From NCBI RefSeq assembly GCF_001426345.1, contig NZ_LMEM01000010.1, positions 112,774 through 176,773 of the forward strand: a DNA stretch of 64,000 nucleotides, given 5' to 3'. The first letter of the stretch is position 1; the number at the start of each line of letters is the position of its first letter. A program made the position numbers and the translations under genes. The DNA is from Devosia sp. Root436. GTDB lineage: Bacteria; Pseudomonadota; Alphaproteobacteria; Rhizobiales; Devosiaceae. Below the pieces are notes generated by a model that ran no database searches, was not told where the DNA came from, and saw only the letters and a program-made list of their open reading frames with translations. Positions 8,773 through 17,032 of the stretch are shown piece by piece.

Positions 8773-9309
8773 TTACTTGGGCGCCAGCACCATGACCATC
8801 TGGCGGCCTTCCGAGCGCGGCTGGCTTTCCACCTTGGCGACGGCCTCGAACTGGTCCTTGACCTTGACGAGCAGCATCATGCCCAGTTCCTGGTGCGCCA
8901 TTTCGCGGCCGCGGAAGCGCATGGTGACCTTGACGCGGTCGCCATCGTCGAGGAAGCGCTCCACCGCCTTCATCTTGGTCTCGTAGTCATGCGTGTCGAT
9001 ATTCGGACGCAGCTGGACTTCCTTGACCTCGATCACCTTCTGCTTCTTGCGGGCCTCGGCAGCTTTCTTCTGCGCGGCATACTTGAAGCGCCCGAGGTCC
9101 AGCATCTTGGCGACCGGCGGGACGGCGTTGGGAGAGATCAGAACGAGGTCCAGCCCCTGTTCCTGGGCTTCTGCGAGGGCCGCGCGGGTATTGACGATCC
9201 CGCGGTTCTCGCCTTCAGCATCGATGAGCTGAACATCGGCGCTGGTGATATCTTCATTAGAGGGCGGCCCATCTTTCTGGGGCGCGACGGGTCTCATGGG
9301 ACGACGAAT
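8773..9309 (-). CDS. infC: Translation initiation factor IF-3, ATT start
   Basis: IF-3 binds the 30S subunit and checks start-codon and initiator-tRNA pairing. The frame contains [50 protein letters not shown] and the C-terminal IF3 domain with [13 protein letters not shown]. The likely start is ATT at 9309 (ATT CGT CGT CCC), preceded by AAGGA at nine bases. That gives 178 residues, the normal length, and matches the known use of a non-AUG start in infC for autoregulation. An ATG four codons later (9297) is the alternative. Longer upstream frames are untranslated leader. Confidence 0.93.
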   Translation of the reverse strand: MRRPMRPVAPQKDGPPSNEDITSADVQLIDAEGENRGIVNTRAALAEAQEQGLDLVLISPNAVPPVAKMLDLGRFKYAAQKKAAEARKKQKVIEVKEVQLRPNIDTHDYETKMKAVERFLDDGDRVKVTMRFRGREMAHQELGMMLLVKVKDQFEAVAKVESQPRSEGRQMVMVLAPK

Positions 9310-9492
9310 GGCAAAGGATCCTTGCGTTGTTAAGCCGGGTGGTGAAATCGCGCATAAAATCGTGTTACGCGGACCATAAGTCAACTGGCAAACCACCAGA
9401 AAATCCGGCCTGTTGCGCCATTGAAACGCCAGAAACGCCGCGTCGATGCCCAGCTTGGCTAACGCTTCGTATCCACCTTACCGGAAAGTGCC

Positions 9493-10269
9493 ATGATCCT
9501 ATCACCTCCGCAGAGCTTCCGCATCCCCGTGGGCACGGGCGCCGCCGCACGCGACATTGCCGTCGCGCGGCGCGAAGGCAAGGCCCCCGGCATTTTCTGG
9601 CTCGGCGGCTTCCGCTCGGACATGATGGGGGGCAAGGCCATGGCGCTCGACGCGCTGGGCGCCGAACAGGGGCTGGCGGTCACGCGCTTCGATTATTCCG
9701 GTCACGGCATATCGGGCGGCGACTTCAACCAGGGCACCATCAGCCGCTGGCTCGAAGAGGCCGAGGCGGTCCTGGCCACCACCAACGGCCCCCAGATCAT
9801 CGTCGGCTCGTCCATGGGCGGCTGGCTGGCTCTGCTGCTGGCCCGCGCCCTGCTGGCGCGCGGCGCCCATGCCCACGGCCTCGTGCTGATCGCGCCGGCC
9901 CCCGACATGACGCAGGAGCTGATGCTGCCCGCCTTCACTCCCGAGGAGCACGAATCGCTGCAGAATAACGGCTATGTCGACCAGCCCAGCCAGTATTCCG
10001 ATACACCCTACCGCATCACCCGCGCCCTGATCGAGGACGGCGCCAATCACCTGCTGTTCGGCGGCGTCATCGAAACCGGCTGCCCGGTCACCATCCTGCA
10101 GGGCGGCGCCGACCCCGACGTGCCCCAGGCCCACGCCATCAAGCTGGTCACCCACATCCTGCACGACCCGGTGACCTTGACCCTGATCCCCGATGGCGAC
10201 CACCGGCTCAGCCGGGACGAGGATCTGGCGCAACTGAGGGACGCGGTGATGCGGCTGGTGAAGGGATAG
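9493..10269 (+). CDS. Alpha/beta-fold hydrolase
   Basis: Soluble 258-residue hydrolase of unknown substrate. The nucleophile elbow is VGSSMGG with Ser107. The acid and histidine of the triad are likely the Asp in GGADPDVP and the His in PDGDHRLS near the C-terminus. The RFDYSGHGISGGDF segment is typical of the esterase/thioesterase branch, including ABHD10-like thioesterases. The gene is divergent from infC across 183 bases and stands alone. It is followed by a palindromic repeat. Confidence 0.85.
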   Translation: MILSPPQSFRIPVGTGAAARDIAVARREGKAPGIFWLGGFRSDMMGGKAMALDALGAEQGLAVTRFDYSGHGISGGDFNQGTISRWLEEAEAVLATTNGPQIIVGSSMGGWLALLLARALLARGAHAHGLVLIAPAPDMTQELMLPAFTPEEHESLQNNGYVDQPSQYSDTPYRITRALIEDGANHLLFGGVIETGCPVTILQGGADPDVPQAHAIKLVTHILHDPVTLTLIPDGDHRLSRDEDLAQLRDAVMRLVKG

Positions 10270-10285
10270 GTGGCAGCCACCGGAC

Positions 10286-10470
10286 CCACCCTCCCCCTTG
10301 TGGGGAGGGAAGCGAGATAGGACTTAGCGTCAGCTAAGCCCGTTGAATCGAGCAGGGTGGGGGTATCTCTCCGCGAACGCGACGTACGAGGAGCCTCCGA
10401 TACCCCCACCCTAGCTACGCCAGGGCCTGTCGGCCCGGCTTTGCTACCCTCCCCTCAAGGGGGAGGGAGT
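10286..10470. repeat. Intergenic palindromic element, family D
   Basis: Lies between the convergent hydrolase and GNAT genes. Outer arms are CCCACCCTCCCCCTTGTGGGG and ACCCTCCCCTCAAGGGGGAG. Inner arms AGGGTGGGGGTATC and GATACCCCCACCCT are mirror images. The interior sequence differs from families A and B. Confidence 0.75.
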
Positions 10471-10502
10471 CGACTGAGAGTGCGGCCGCCAGAACGCAAA
10501 CC

Positions 10503-11156
10503 CTACCCCCGCGCGCCCAACTTCGTCTTCTGCACCCCGTCCGCCCCGAAATTCTCCGGGCTCAGCCACCGCTCATACTCCGCCCGCAGCGCCGGCCATT
10601 CGGCGTCGATCATCGCGAACCAGGCGGTGTCGCGGTTCTCGCCCTTGACGATCATGTCCTGGCGGAACACGCCCTCATATTTGAAGCCGAAGCGGGTGGC
10701 GGCCGCCTTGGAGGGCTCGTTGCGGTTGTTGCATTTCCATTCGAAGCGCCGATAACCCAGGTCGTCGAAGGCGTGCCGGGCGAACAGGTAGAGCGCTTCG
10801 GTGGCCAGCGGCGTGCGCGCCATGGGCAGGCCCCAATAGACGCCGCCGATCTCGATCGAGCCATGCTCGGGACGGATACGCATCCAGCCCTGCTGTCCGA
10901 CCGCCCTGCCGGTCCTGATATCGACCACCGCCACATAGCGGTCGGGCCCGGCATTGCTCTGGTCTATGCGGGCCTCCACATCGGCCAGCATCGCGGGGGC
11001 ATGGCTGAACAGCCAGCGATAGCGCTCGGCGCCGCCGGGCATGGTCGAGACGGCAAGGATATCGGCGGCGTGTTTCCGCTCGATCGGTTCGAGCCGCACA
11101 TAGCGGCCTTCGAGCACGATGCGGTCGGGGGCGGATTTGGCGGGCGACAGGGTCAT
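10503..11156 (-). CDS. GNAT-family N-acetyltransferase (RimJ/RimL-like)
   Basis: Transfers acetyl from acetyl-CoA to an amine; target unknown. The 217-residue protein shows the RimJ/RimL pattern: LEGRYVRLEPIERKHAADI at the start, then the acceptor-side strand VYWGLPMARTPLATEALYLF and the C-terminal WKCNNRNEPSKAAATRFGFKYEG block. Its start overlaps the stop of the SDR gene by 4 bases (ATGA), so it is the last gene of the brnT-brnA-queG-SDR-GNAT run. Confidence 0.88.
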   Translation of the reverse strand: MTLSPAKSAPDRIVLEGRYVRLEPIERKHAADILAVSTMPGGAERYRWLFSHAPAMLADVEARIDQSNAGPDRYVAVVDIRTGRAVGQQGWMRIRPEHGSIEIGGVYWGLPMARTPLATEALYLFARHAFDDLGYRRFEWKCNNRNEPSKAAATRFGFKYEGVFRQDMIVKGENRDTAWFAMIDAEWPALRAEYERWLSPENFGADGVQKTKLGARG

Positions 11157-12022
11157 GTCTCGGTCTCGTAAATGGCGGCGAGCCCTTCCCGATAAGTGGG
11201 ATAGAGCAGTTCGATTCCCAACGCCTGCTTGATGGCGGCGTTGGAGACGCGCTTGTTGTCGGCATAGAAGCTGTGTTGCATCGGCGTGAATTCGGCCTGC
11301 TCGTAGGGCACTTCCGGCGGCGGTTGCATGCCCATGAGGCCGGCCGCATGGCCGACCAGGTCCTGCGGCGGCGCCGGCTCGTCATCGGCCAGGTTGAACG
11401 TGCCGTCGAGCCGCGCCGCGGCGGCCAGGGCCGTCACCCTGCCGATATCCTCGACATGGATGCGATTGAACACCTGGCCGGGCTTGATCACCCGGCGCGC
11501 CGTGCCATCGCGGAGCTTGTCGAAAGTCGAACGGCCAGGCCCATAGATGCCGGCCAGCCGCAATATCGCCAGCTTCACGCCACGCGCCCGCGCATAGTCG
11601 CGCCAGACCTGTTCGGCCAGCACCCGGCGGTCGCTGCGCTCGTTGCGCGGCACCAGGGGCGCGCTTTCATCGATCCAGGCGCCGCCGAAATCCCCATAGA
11701 CCCCGACCGTGGAATAATAGCAGAGCCATTGCAGGTTCTCCGCCGCGTCGAGATCGGCCCGGTGATGCAGCAATGCCGGATCGCCCTCGGCGCCGGGGGC
11801 AATCGAGAAGATCACATGGCTGGCTTTGCGCAGGCTCGGACCCAGGGTGACGCCCGGCGCGGTGCCATCGAAAACATGCGCATCCACCCCCTGTCCGGTG
11901 AGCAGATCGGCCTTGTTTTGTGTCCTGACGCTACCCGAAACGTTAACAGTGTGTGAACCAGGTCCTAAGCGTGCTAACGCGGCCCGGGAGGAAAAACCCA
12001 GCCCGAAAAAGAAGGCGTCCAT
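11153..12022 (-). CDS. NAD(P)-dependent SDR / epimerase-like protein (YeeZ-like)
   Basis: Extended short-chain dehydrogenase/reductase fold of unknown substrate. The N-terminal MDAFFFGLGFSSRAALARL holds a variant Rossmann glycine motif (GLGFSS). A YYSTVGVYGDFGGAWIDE segment carries the catalytic-type Ser/Tyr region and RLAGIYGPGRS follows. The ATG at 12022 overlaps the queG stop in a TGATG, giving 289 residues; a start six codons upstream would overlap queG more. SDR genes of this kind sit next to queG and GST in other rhizobia. Confidence 0.87.
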   Translation of the reverse strand: MDAFFFGLGFSSRAALARLGPGSHTVNVSGSVRTQNKADLLTGQGVDAHVFDGTAPGVTLGPSLRKASHVIFSIAPGAEGDPALLHHRADLDAAENLQWLCYYSTVGVYGDFGGAWIDESAPLVPRNERSDRRVLAEQVWRDYARARGVKLAILRLAGIYGPGRSTFDKLRDGTARRVIKPGQVFNRIHVEDIGRVTALAAAARLDGTFNLADDEPAPPQDLVGHAAGLMGMQPPPEVPYEQAEFTPMQHSFYADNKRVSNAAIKQALGIELLYPTYREGLAAIYETET

Positions 12023-13149
12023 CAGATATCCCCGGTCCATTCGGCAGCCACCGAGCTATCGCCTTCCCACGCCAGATAGGCAAGCCGAAGCTGCTCGGCC
12101 CGCTCCGGCGCCAATCGCCGCAACGCCCAGATCGCCGCGCCGCGCACGATGGTTTCACCGGCATCGAGCCGCGCCTCGACCAGCGGGATCAGCGATGCGT
12201 CCCCGGAATTGCCGATGGCAATCAGGACGTTACGCAGGAATCGCGCCAGCCCGATACGCTTGATCGGCGAGCCGGCGAACAGCGCCCGGAACCCGGCATC
12301 GTCGAGCTGCACCAGGTCCGCCAGCCGGGGCCGTTCCAGCTCCTGCCGCGCCCGCAATTTTGCCTCGCGGCTCACCGAGGCGAATTTGTTCCAGGGGCAG
12401 ACCGCCAGGCAATCGTCGCAGCCATAGATGCGATTGCCCATGGCGATGCGAAAAGCCAATGGAATCTGATTCTTATGCTCGACCGTGAGATAAGCGAGGC
12501 ACCTGCGGGCATCGAGCTGGAAAGGGGCCGGAAAGGCATTGGTGGGGCAGATATCGAGGCAGCGCGTGCAGCTGCCGCAGCTCTCCTCATGCTTGTTATC
12601 CCCCGGCAGCTCGGCCGAGGTTAGAATAGCACCCAAAAACAGCCAGGAACCGAATTCCCGGCTCACCAGGACCGTGTGCTTCCCCTGCCAGCCGAGCCCC
12701 GCCGCCTCGGCCAGCGGCTTTTCCATCAGCGGCGCGGTATCGACGAAAACCTTGACCTCGGCGCCCGACCGCCGCGCGAGCAGCCCCGCCATGTCCTTGA
12801 GTTTGCCCTTGATGATCTCGTGATAATCCCGGTTGCGTGCATAGACCGAGATGGTGCCGAGCGATTTTTCGCCCAGGATGGCCAGCGGATCGCTCTCCGG
12901 CCCATAGTTGATCCCCAGCACGATCACCGACCGGGCTTCGGGCCACATGCCCCGCGGAGAGCCCCGCCGCGCCGCGGTTTCCGCCATCCACTCCATATCG
13001 CCATGCCAGCCCGCCGCCAGCGCCGCATTGAGCTTTTCAGGCAGATCCGGCCGCGCATCGGCCGGCGCAATGCCGAAACTGTCAAAGCCAAGCGCCAATG
13101 CGCGGGCGCGCAGTTCGGCGACGAGGGTTTCAGTATCGAGCTGGGTCAC
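12022..13149 (-). CDS. queG: Epoxyqueuosine reductase
   Basis: Cobalamin and Fe-S enzyme that reduces epoxyqueuosine to queuosine in the anticodon of tRNAs with GUN anticodons, the last step of queuosine synthesis. The two [4Fe-4S] ferredoxin motifs are SCGSCTRCLDICP (Cys191/194/197/201) and CDDCLAVCPWNKF (Cys244/247/251). The conserved VDTAPLMEKPLAEAAGLGWQ segment (Asp137) is present, followed by a C-terminal HEAT-like part. The start is GTG at 13149, overlapping the brnA stop as GTGA, so translation is likely coupled to the antitoxin gene. Confidence 0.95.
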   Translation of the reverse strand: MTQLDTETLVAELRARALALGFDSFGIAPADARPDLPEKLNAALAAGWHGDMEWMAETAARRGSPRGMWPEARSVIVLGINYGPESDPLAILGEKSLGTISVYARNRDYHEIIKGKLKDMAGLLARRSGAEVKVFVDTAPLMEKPLAEAAGLGWQGKHTVLVSREFGSWLFLGAILTSAELPGDNKHEESCGSCTRCLDICPTNAFPAPFQLDARRCLAYLTVEHKNQIPLAFRIAMGNRIYGCDDCLAVCPWNKFASVSREAKLRARQELERPRLADLVQLDDAGFRALFAGSPIKRIGLARFLRNVLIAIGNSGDASLIPLVEARLDAGETIVRGAAIWALRRLAPERAEQLRLAYLAWEGDSSVAAEWTGDI

Positions 13150-13397
13150 CGTCCGGCGATATCGTGCTCGAGCAACTGGCGAATATAGCGGGTGTAGGGA
13201 ATGCCACGCTCCTTGGCCTTGCTCTTCAACGCCTCCAGCAGCGACGCCGGCAGCCGCATGTTCAACTGCGCCGCCTTGGGATGGAACTCGAAGGGCGACG
13301 GCTTGAACTGGCTGAAATCGAGATCGGACAGGTCCTGATCGAGAAAGGCGGCGGCTTCCTCATCGGACTTGAAATGCGGGACTTTCCTACCACTCAT
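13146..13397 (-). CDS. brnA: BrnA-type antitoxin (CopG-like)
   Basis: Antitoxin of a type II BrnT/BrnA pair; these proteins bind the toxin and the operon promoter through a ribbon-helix-helix-like domain. The ATG at 13397 gives 83 residues: an N-terminal toxin-binding part (KVPHFKSDEEAAAFLDQDLSDLD-like, acidic) and a C-terminal DNA-binding part with QLNMRLPASLLEALKSKAKE. It overlaps brnT by 11 bases and queG by 4 bases. The toxin-first order is the known brnTA order. A 14-bp palindrome upstream of brnT is a candidate operator. Confidence 0.87.
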   Translation of the reverse strand: MSGRKVPHFKSDEEAAAFLDQDLSDLDFSQFKPSPFEFHPKAAQLNMRLPASLLEALKSKAKERGIPYTRYIRQLLEHDIAGR

Positions 13398-13671
13398 AGC
13401 GCCTGAACTCCTTGACATGCATGTACCGCGCACTGATCGGCCGGACTAACAGCCGACCAGCGTTCAGCCGCGTGGTGAACACCAGGAAGAGTGGTCGGCC
13501 AGCATCGGTGTGGCCGATGGCGAGGAACCGCTCTTCGTCCCCGGAATGCTTCATATCCGGCGTTATGCGGTGCGGCCTTGTGAAGAGGCTTTCGATCTCG
13601 ACCAGCGAGACACCGTGGCTGCTGCATTTCTCCAGATTTCCGGCATCCCAATCGAAGCCATCGATCTGCAT
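13387..13671 (-). CDS. brnT: BrnT-type ribonuclease toxin
   Basis: Toxin of the BrnT family (DUF497), RelE-fold ribonucleases that block translation when free of antitoxin. The 94-residue protein opens with FDWDAGNLEKCSSHGVS, matching the family FEWDxxKAxxNxxKHGV pattern. It continues with the ERFLAIGHTDAGRPLFLVFT block and ends with the LLVRPISARYMHVKEFRRYE region, which carries the conserved Arg/His/Glu-type residues. It is the first gene of the operon that continues into queG. Confidence 0.88.
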   Translation of the reverse strand: MQIDGFDWDAGNLEKCSSHGVSLVEIESLFTRPHRITPDMKHSGDEERFLAIGHTDAGRPLFLVFTTRLNAGRLLVRPISARYMHVKEFRRYEW

Positions 13672-13681
13672 TAGCTATGCC

Positions 13682-13695
13682 TTTGTATATACAAA
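13682..13695. promoter_or_regulatory. Candidate BrnA operator / brnT promoter
   Basis: TTTGTATATACAAA is a perfect 14-bp palindrome ending 11 bases upstream of the brnT start codon. Its AT-rich centre can double as a -10 element in an otherwise GC-rich region. Position and symmetry fit the autorepression known for BrnA. Confidence 0.7.
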
Positions 13696-13702
13696 ATTGG
13701 TG

Positions 13703-14380
13703 TCAGAAATCAAGGTCGGCATAGCCCTTTTGCGGCGGCATGGCCACGACGCGGTCATTGAGCAGGGTCCGAAATGCCGGGCGGGACTTGATGCGGGAAT
13801 ACCAGTCGCGGGTCTCCCCGGCCTTGCCCCAGTCGATATCGCCCAGATAGTCGAGGGTGGACAGATGCGCCGCCAGGGCGAAATCGGCCAGGGTCAGGGT
13901 GTCGCCTGCCAGCCAGGACCGGTTGGCGAAGAGCCAGTTGAAATAGAGCATATGCTCGTTGAGATTGGCCTTGGCCACCCGCAGAACGGCCGGGTCCGGC
14001 GTCGCGCCCTTATGGTCGCGCTTGACGATCTTTTCTTCCAGCACATAGCGGGTCACTTCGTCGCTGAGCTTGACGATGACCCATTCGATCATCCGCCACA
14101 TCTCGGCGCGCGGCCCCGGTTCGGCCGGGATCAGGCCTTCGACCGAGGTCGGGGTATAGAGGTCTTCCACCGTGTGGATGGTCGCCAGCACGCCGACAAT
14201 GGGCTGGTCGCCATCGCCGATCAGGATAGGCAGGGTGGCGGCCGGGTTGATCTCCAGCAGTTCCGGCTCGCGCAGCCACGGCTTGATCTCCTCCATGTCC
14301 AGCGGCACGCCATATTCGGCGCACATCAGGCGGATGAGCCGCGAGGACGGATCGAGGGGATGATGGATGAGGCTCGGCAT
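13703..14380 (-). CDS. Glutathione S-transferase family protein
   Basis: Cytosolic GST-fold protein. The N-terminal thioredoxin-like domain contains HHPLDPSSRLIRLM (the Ser/Pro region at the usual active-site position) and the cis-Pro motif INPAATLPIL. The C-terminal helical domain has the TLADFALAAHLSTLDY N-capping box. The ATG at 14380, preceded by AAAAAGAGACGAG, gives 225 residues and begins directly with the GST strand; an in-frame ATG at 14422 is possible but has no ribosome site. GST, queG, SDR and uppP cluster in other rhizobia as well. Substrate unknown. Confidence 0.85.
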   Translation of the reverse strand: MPSLIHHPLDPSSRLIRLMCAEYGVPLDMEEIKPWLREPELLEINPAATLPILIGDGDQPIVGVLATIHTVEDLYTPTSVEGLIPAEPGPRAEMWRMIEWVIVKLSDEVTRYVLEEKIVKRDHKGATPDPAVLRVAKANLNEHMLYFNWLFANRSWLAGDTLTLADFALAAHLSTLDYLGDIDWGKAGETRDWYSRIKSRPAFRTLLNDRVVAMPPQKGYADLDF

Positions 14381-14482
14381 CTGGACGCTCGTCTCTTTTT
14401 GAGGCCGCTGCTTGGCTGACATCGCGAACAGCGCTAGAGCTTGCCAGCATTACCGGCCCGCTGGACTGAATTAGGGGATCAA

Positions 14483-15295
14483 ATGAACGCCGATCAAGGT
14501 CTTTTTGTGCCGCTGATCCTTGGAATTCTCGAAGGGCTTACCGAATTCCTGCCCGTCAGTTCCACCGGCCACCTGCTGCTGGCCGGCCATTTCTTCGGGC
14601 TGAGCCAGCCGGCCACCTTCATCGTGCTCATCCAGCTCGGGGCGATCCTGGCCGTGATCACGGTCTATTTCGCCAAGCTGGGCATGCTGATCCGCGATGC
14701 GCTGACCGGCAAGGCCTATGCCTGGCAATTCGCGCTGGCGGTCATTCTCGCCTGCCTGCCGGCGGTGGTGGCGGGCGTCCTGCTGCGCGATTTCATCCAG
14801 GGCGATCTCTGGGAATCGGCGCAGCTCATCTGCTGGACCTTGCTGATCGGCGGCGTCATCCTGCTGGTCGTCGATCGCCTGAAACTCACGCCGAAATATG
14901 ACGATATCTACCACTTTCCCTGGCATCTGGCGCTGATCGTGGGCCTGTTCCAGATGCTGAGCCTGGTGCCCGGCGTGTCGCGCTCGGGCTCGACCGTGGT
15001 GGGCGCCATGCTGTTCGGCGCGTCCAAGCGGGCGGCGGCCGAATTCACCTTCTTCATCGCCCTGCCGATCATGATCGGCGCTTTCGGCTACGATCTCTAC
15101 AAGAGCCGCGAGTTGATCGACACCAGCCTCGCGCTCAATGTCGGCGTGGGTTTTGCCGCCGCCTTCATCGTCGGGGCATTGGTGGTGCGATACCTGCTCG
15201 GCTTTGTCGGCAAATACGGTTTTGCCCCCTTCGCCTGGTGGCGGATCGCGGTGGGTGCCGCCGGGCTGGTGGCGATCTATATGCTGGGGAGATAG
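14483..15295 (+). CDS. uppP: Undecaprenyl-diphosphatase
   Basis: Inner-membrane phosphatase (BacA family) that converts undecaprenyl diphosphate to the monophosphate carrier for cell-wall and O-antigen synthesis; excess gives bacitracin resistance. The 270-residue, multi-spanning protein carries the two family motifs: EGLTEFLPVSSTGHL near the N-terminus and PGVSRSGSTVVGAML in the middle. The ATG at 14483 follows TTAGGGGATC. It is divergent from the GST gene. Confidence 0.96.
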   Translation: MNADQGLFVPLILGILEGLTEFLPVSSTGHLLLAGHFFGLSQPATFIVLIQLGAILAVITVYFAKLGMLIRDALTGKAYAWQFALAVILACLPAVVAGVLLRDFIQGDLWESAQLICWTLLIGGVILLVVDRLKLTPKYDDIYHFPWHLALIVGLFQMLSLVPGVSRSGSTVVGAMLFGASKRAAAEFTFFIALPIMIGAFGYDLYKSRELIDTSLALNVGVGFAAAFIVGALVVRYLLGFVGKYGFAPFAWWRIAVGAAGLVAIYMLGR

Positions 15296-15337
15296 GCCCT
15301 TCTTACCGCTTCCTTTGGGGGAGAGGTCAGAAAGAGC

Positions 15338-15961
15338 CTACTGTTCCATCGGCTTGTAGGTCGCCGGGATGGAGAAGAAAGCCCGCGGAATCTCGACGTT
15401 CTTTTCCACGTCGTAGAGCGAGAAGGTCAGTTCCGCCCCACTGGGCTCGACCAGGCTCCACTGCGCCAGTTCCAGGGTGTCGGTATCGAAGATCAGCGAC
15501 ACCTGGACGGTGCCCGCCACCGTCTCGTCGATGACCGTGATCGACATGTAGCCATCCGACGAGGTGACATCGACCACATTGGCATTGAGCAGGTTGATCT
15601 GGTCGCCCAGGAACTGCCGCAGCGGAATCGAATCCTGCGGATAGGCGTAATAGGTCTCGTCACGCCGGTTGAGCACGTAGAAGCCGCGGCCGACCGAGAC
15701 GATTTCCTCGCGGCTGGGCGGGGCATAGCGGAAGGCGATCTTGTCGGGGCGTTCGAGGAAGAAGGTTCCCTCGGTGCGGCCGCCATTGGTGTCGATCTGC
15801 AGGAACCGGCCGACCATGGTGCGGATCGCCGAATTGTGGGTGCCGATATCGACGATGAGCTGCTGCTCCTCGGGGGTCAAGGCCCGGTCGAGCGCCCAGG
15901 CGGGCACGCTCAGGGCAAAGGCGGCGGAAAGGCCGAGCAGCAAGGCATCGCGGCGAATCAT
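15338..15961 (-). CDS. lolA: LolA-like outer-membrane lipoprotein carrier
   Basis: Periplasmic chaperone of the LolA/LolB fold that ferries lipoproteins from the LolCDE exporter to the outer membrane. A signal peptide (MIRRDALLLGLSAAFALSVP, cut after AWA) precedes a 180-residue beta-rich domain with the family segments GRFLQID, EGTFFLERPDKIAFRY and LRQFLGDQINLL. It lies downstream of ftsK on the same strand, the usual rhizobial order, but here a SRPBCC-ArsR pair separates them. A 16-bp perfect palindrome lies 30 bases upstream. Confidence 0.88.
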   Translation of the reverse strand: MIRRDALLLGLSAAFALSVPAWALDRALTPEEQQLIVDIGTHNSAIRTMVGRFLQIDTNGGRTEGTFFLERPDKIAFRYAPPSREEIVSVGRGFYVLNRRDETYYAYPQDSIPLRQFLGDQINLLNANVVDVTSSDGYMSITVIDETVAGTVQVSLIFDTDTLELAQWSLVEPSGAELTFSLYDVEKNVEIPRAFFSIPATYKPMEQ

Positions 15962-15990
15962 GGAGGAAGGTCCCCTGGCTGACTGTTGTC

Positions 15991-16006
15991 TCTAGGCTAG
16001 CCTAGA
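15991..16006. promoter_or_regulatory. 16-bp perfect CTAG-rich palindrome upstream of lolA
   Basis: TCTAGGCTAGCCTAGA reads the same on both strands and contains three CTAG tetramers, a word that is rare in many proteobacteria. It lies between the ArsR stop (16044) and the lolA start (15961). It could be an operator for lolA or a tight hairpin ending the upstream transcript. Confidence 0.5.
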
Positions 16007-16043
16007 AAGCAATTACGGCAACAGGTGGTTCCGTCGGCAGTGG

Positions 16044-16376
16044 TCAGAGCTCGCCCCGCGCCTTCTTGCCGCGGGCGACTTCGGTGGCCAGAGCGTCGAG
16101 CCGGATGGGCCAGAACACCCGGAAACGCTCCAGCCAGTCGTCGATATCGCGCAAGGGCGTGGCGTCGAGCGCATAGACCCGCCGCGTGCCTTCGGGCCGC
16201 ACCCGGGCGAAGCCGGCTTCGCGCAGAACCTTGAGATGCTGGCTGACGCCGGCCTGGGAAATGCCGAATTCGGCCGATATGACCTCCACCACCTCGCCGG
16301 ACGTGTGCTCACGCTCGGCGAGGAGTTCGAGAATGCGGCGGCGGACGGGATCGCCCAGGACGTCGAAAGCGTGCAT
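16044..16376 (-). CDS. ArsR-family winged-helix repressor
   Basis: DNA-binding protein of 110 residues. The opening FDVLGDPVRRRILELLAE and the recognition-helix region ISQAGVSQHLKVLREAGFARVR are typical of ArsR. There are no cysteines in the usual metal sites, so it is probably not a metal sensor. It belongs to the common set of ArsR proteins paired with a SRPBCC (AHSA1) gene. Its ATG overlaps the SRPBCC stop (TGATG). The dyad upstream of the SRPBCC gene is the likely operator. Confidence 0.9.
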   Translation of the reverse strand: MHAFDVLGDPVRRRILELLAEREHTSGEVVEVISAEFGISQAGVSQHLKVLREAGFARVRPEGTRRVYALDATPLRDIDDWLERFRVFWPIRLDALATEVARGKKARGEL

Positions 16377-17020
16377 CAGTTTTCCGGGGGGGCCTCGCCC
16401 GTATAGAATTTTCTGGTCGCCTCGGCCGCCTCCAGCGCGTGCCGGCGGTCTGCACCGGCGGCGATATCCGCCTGGCCCCAGCCGTCGCCGGTGGTGCGCA
16501 CCAAAGACTTGTATTCGTCAGTGGCATACCATTGGGCAGCCGCCTCGGGCGGCATTTCAAAGCTCAGATCGGCAAGGTAACGCGCCAGGCCCATGAAGCT
16601 CAGATCCCAGCCGATGCCGACCGCACCCGGACCGAACCGATCCCAATGCGGGCTGATATGGGCGATATGTTCCAGTTCAAGCCGCGTGCCGGCGCCTTCA
16701 GGCGTCAGCGTCAGGTTGACCCATGAGATTGCCCCGGCAAATTCCCAGGTCAGGGCCACCTTCTTTTCCGGCTCGCATTCAAGCACGGTGCCGCTGGCAT
16801 TGCCTTCCACCGAGTAGCGGCCGCCCAGCTTGAGATCGCCGCTGACGGGGGCAAACCAGCGCTTGATTCGCTCCGGCCGGGTCAAAGCATCCCACAGGTC
16901 GGGCGGCGTGGTATCATAGACGCGAGAAGCGAAAACCGCCTTGGCGGGCTGGCCGTCCTTTTCCAGGTTATGCACTTCGCGGGTCATGGCGCCCAGATGG
17001 GCGGCGAGATCGAAAGCCAT
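16376..17020 (-). CDS. SRPBCC / AHSA1-like protein
   Basis: START-like fold protein related to the C-terminal domain of the Hsp90 activator Aha1; in bacteria these bind hydrophobic ligands and their roles are mostly unknown. The 214-residue protein has the motif TPPDLWDALTRPERIKRWFAP, then GGRYSVEGNASGTVLECEP and LTLTPEGAGTRLELEH, in family order. A further 70 residues follow the domain. It is the first gene of the pair with arsR, which is the reverse order of the second ArsR-SRPBCC pair at 39 kb. Confidence 0.88.
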   Translation of the reverse strand: MAFDLAAHLGAMTREVHNLEKDGQPAKAVFASRVYDTTPPDLWDALTRPERIKRWFAPVSGDLKLGGRYSVEGNASGTVLECEPEKKVALTWEFAGAISWVNLTLTPEGAGTRLELEHIAHISPHWDRFGPGAVGIGWDLSFMGLARYLADLSFEMPPEAAAQWYATDEYKSLVRTTGDGWGQADIAAGADRRHALEAAEATRKFYTGEAPPEN

Positions 17021-17032
17021 GGGGAACTCCTT

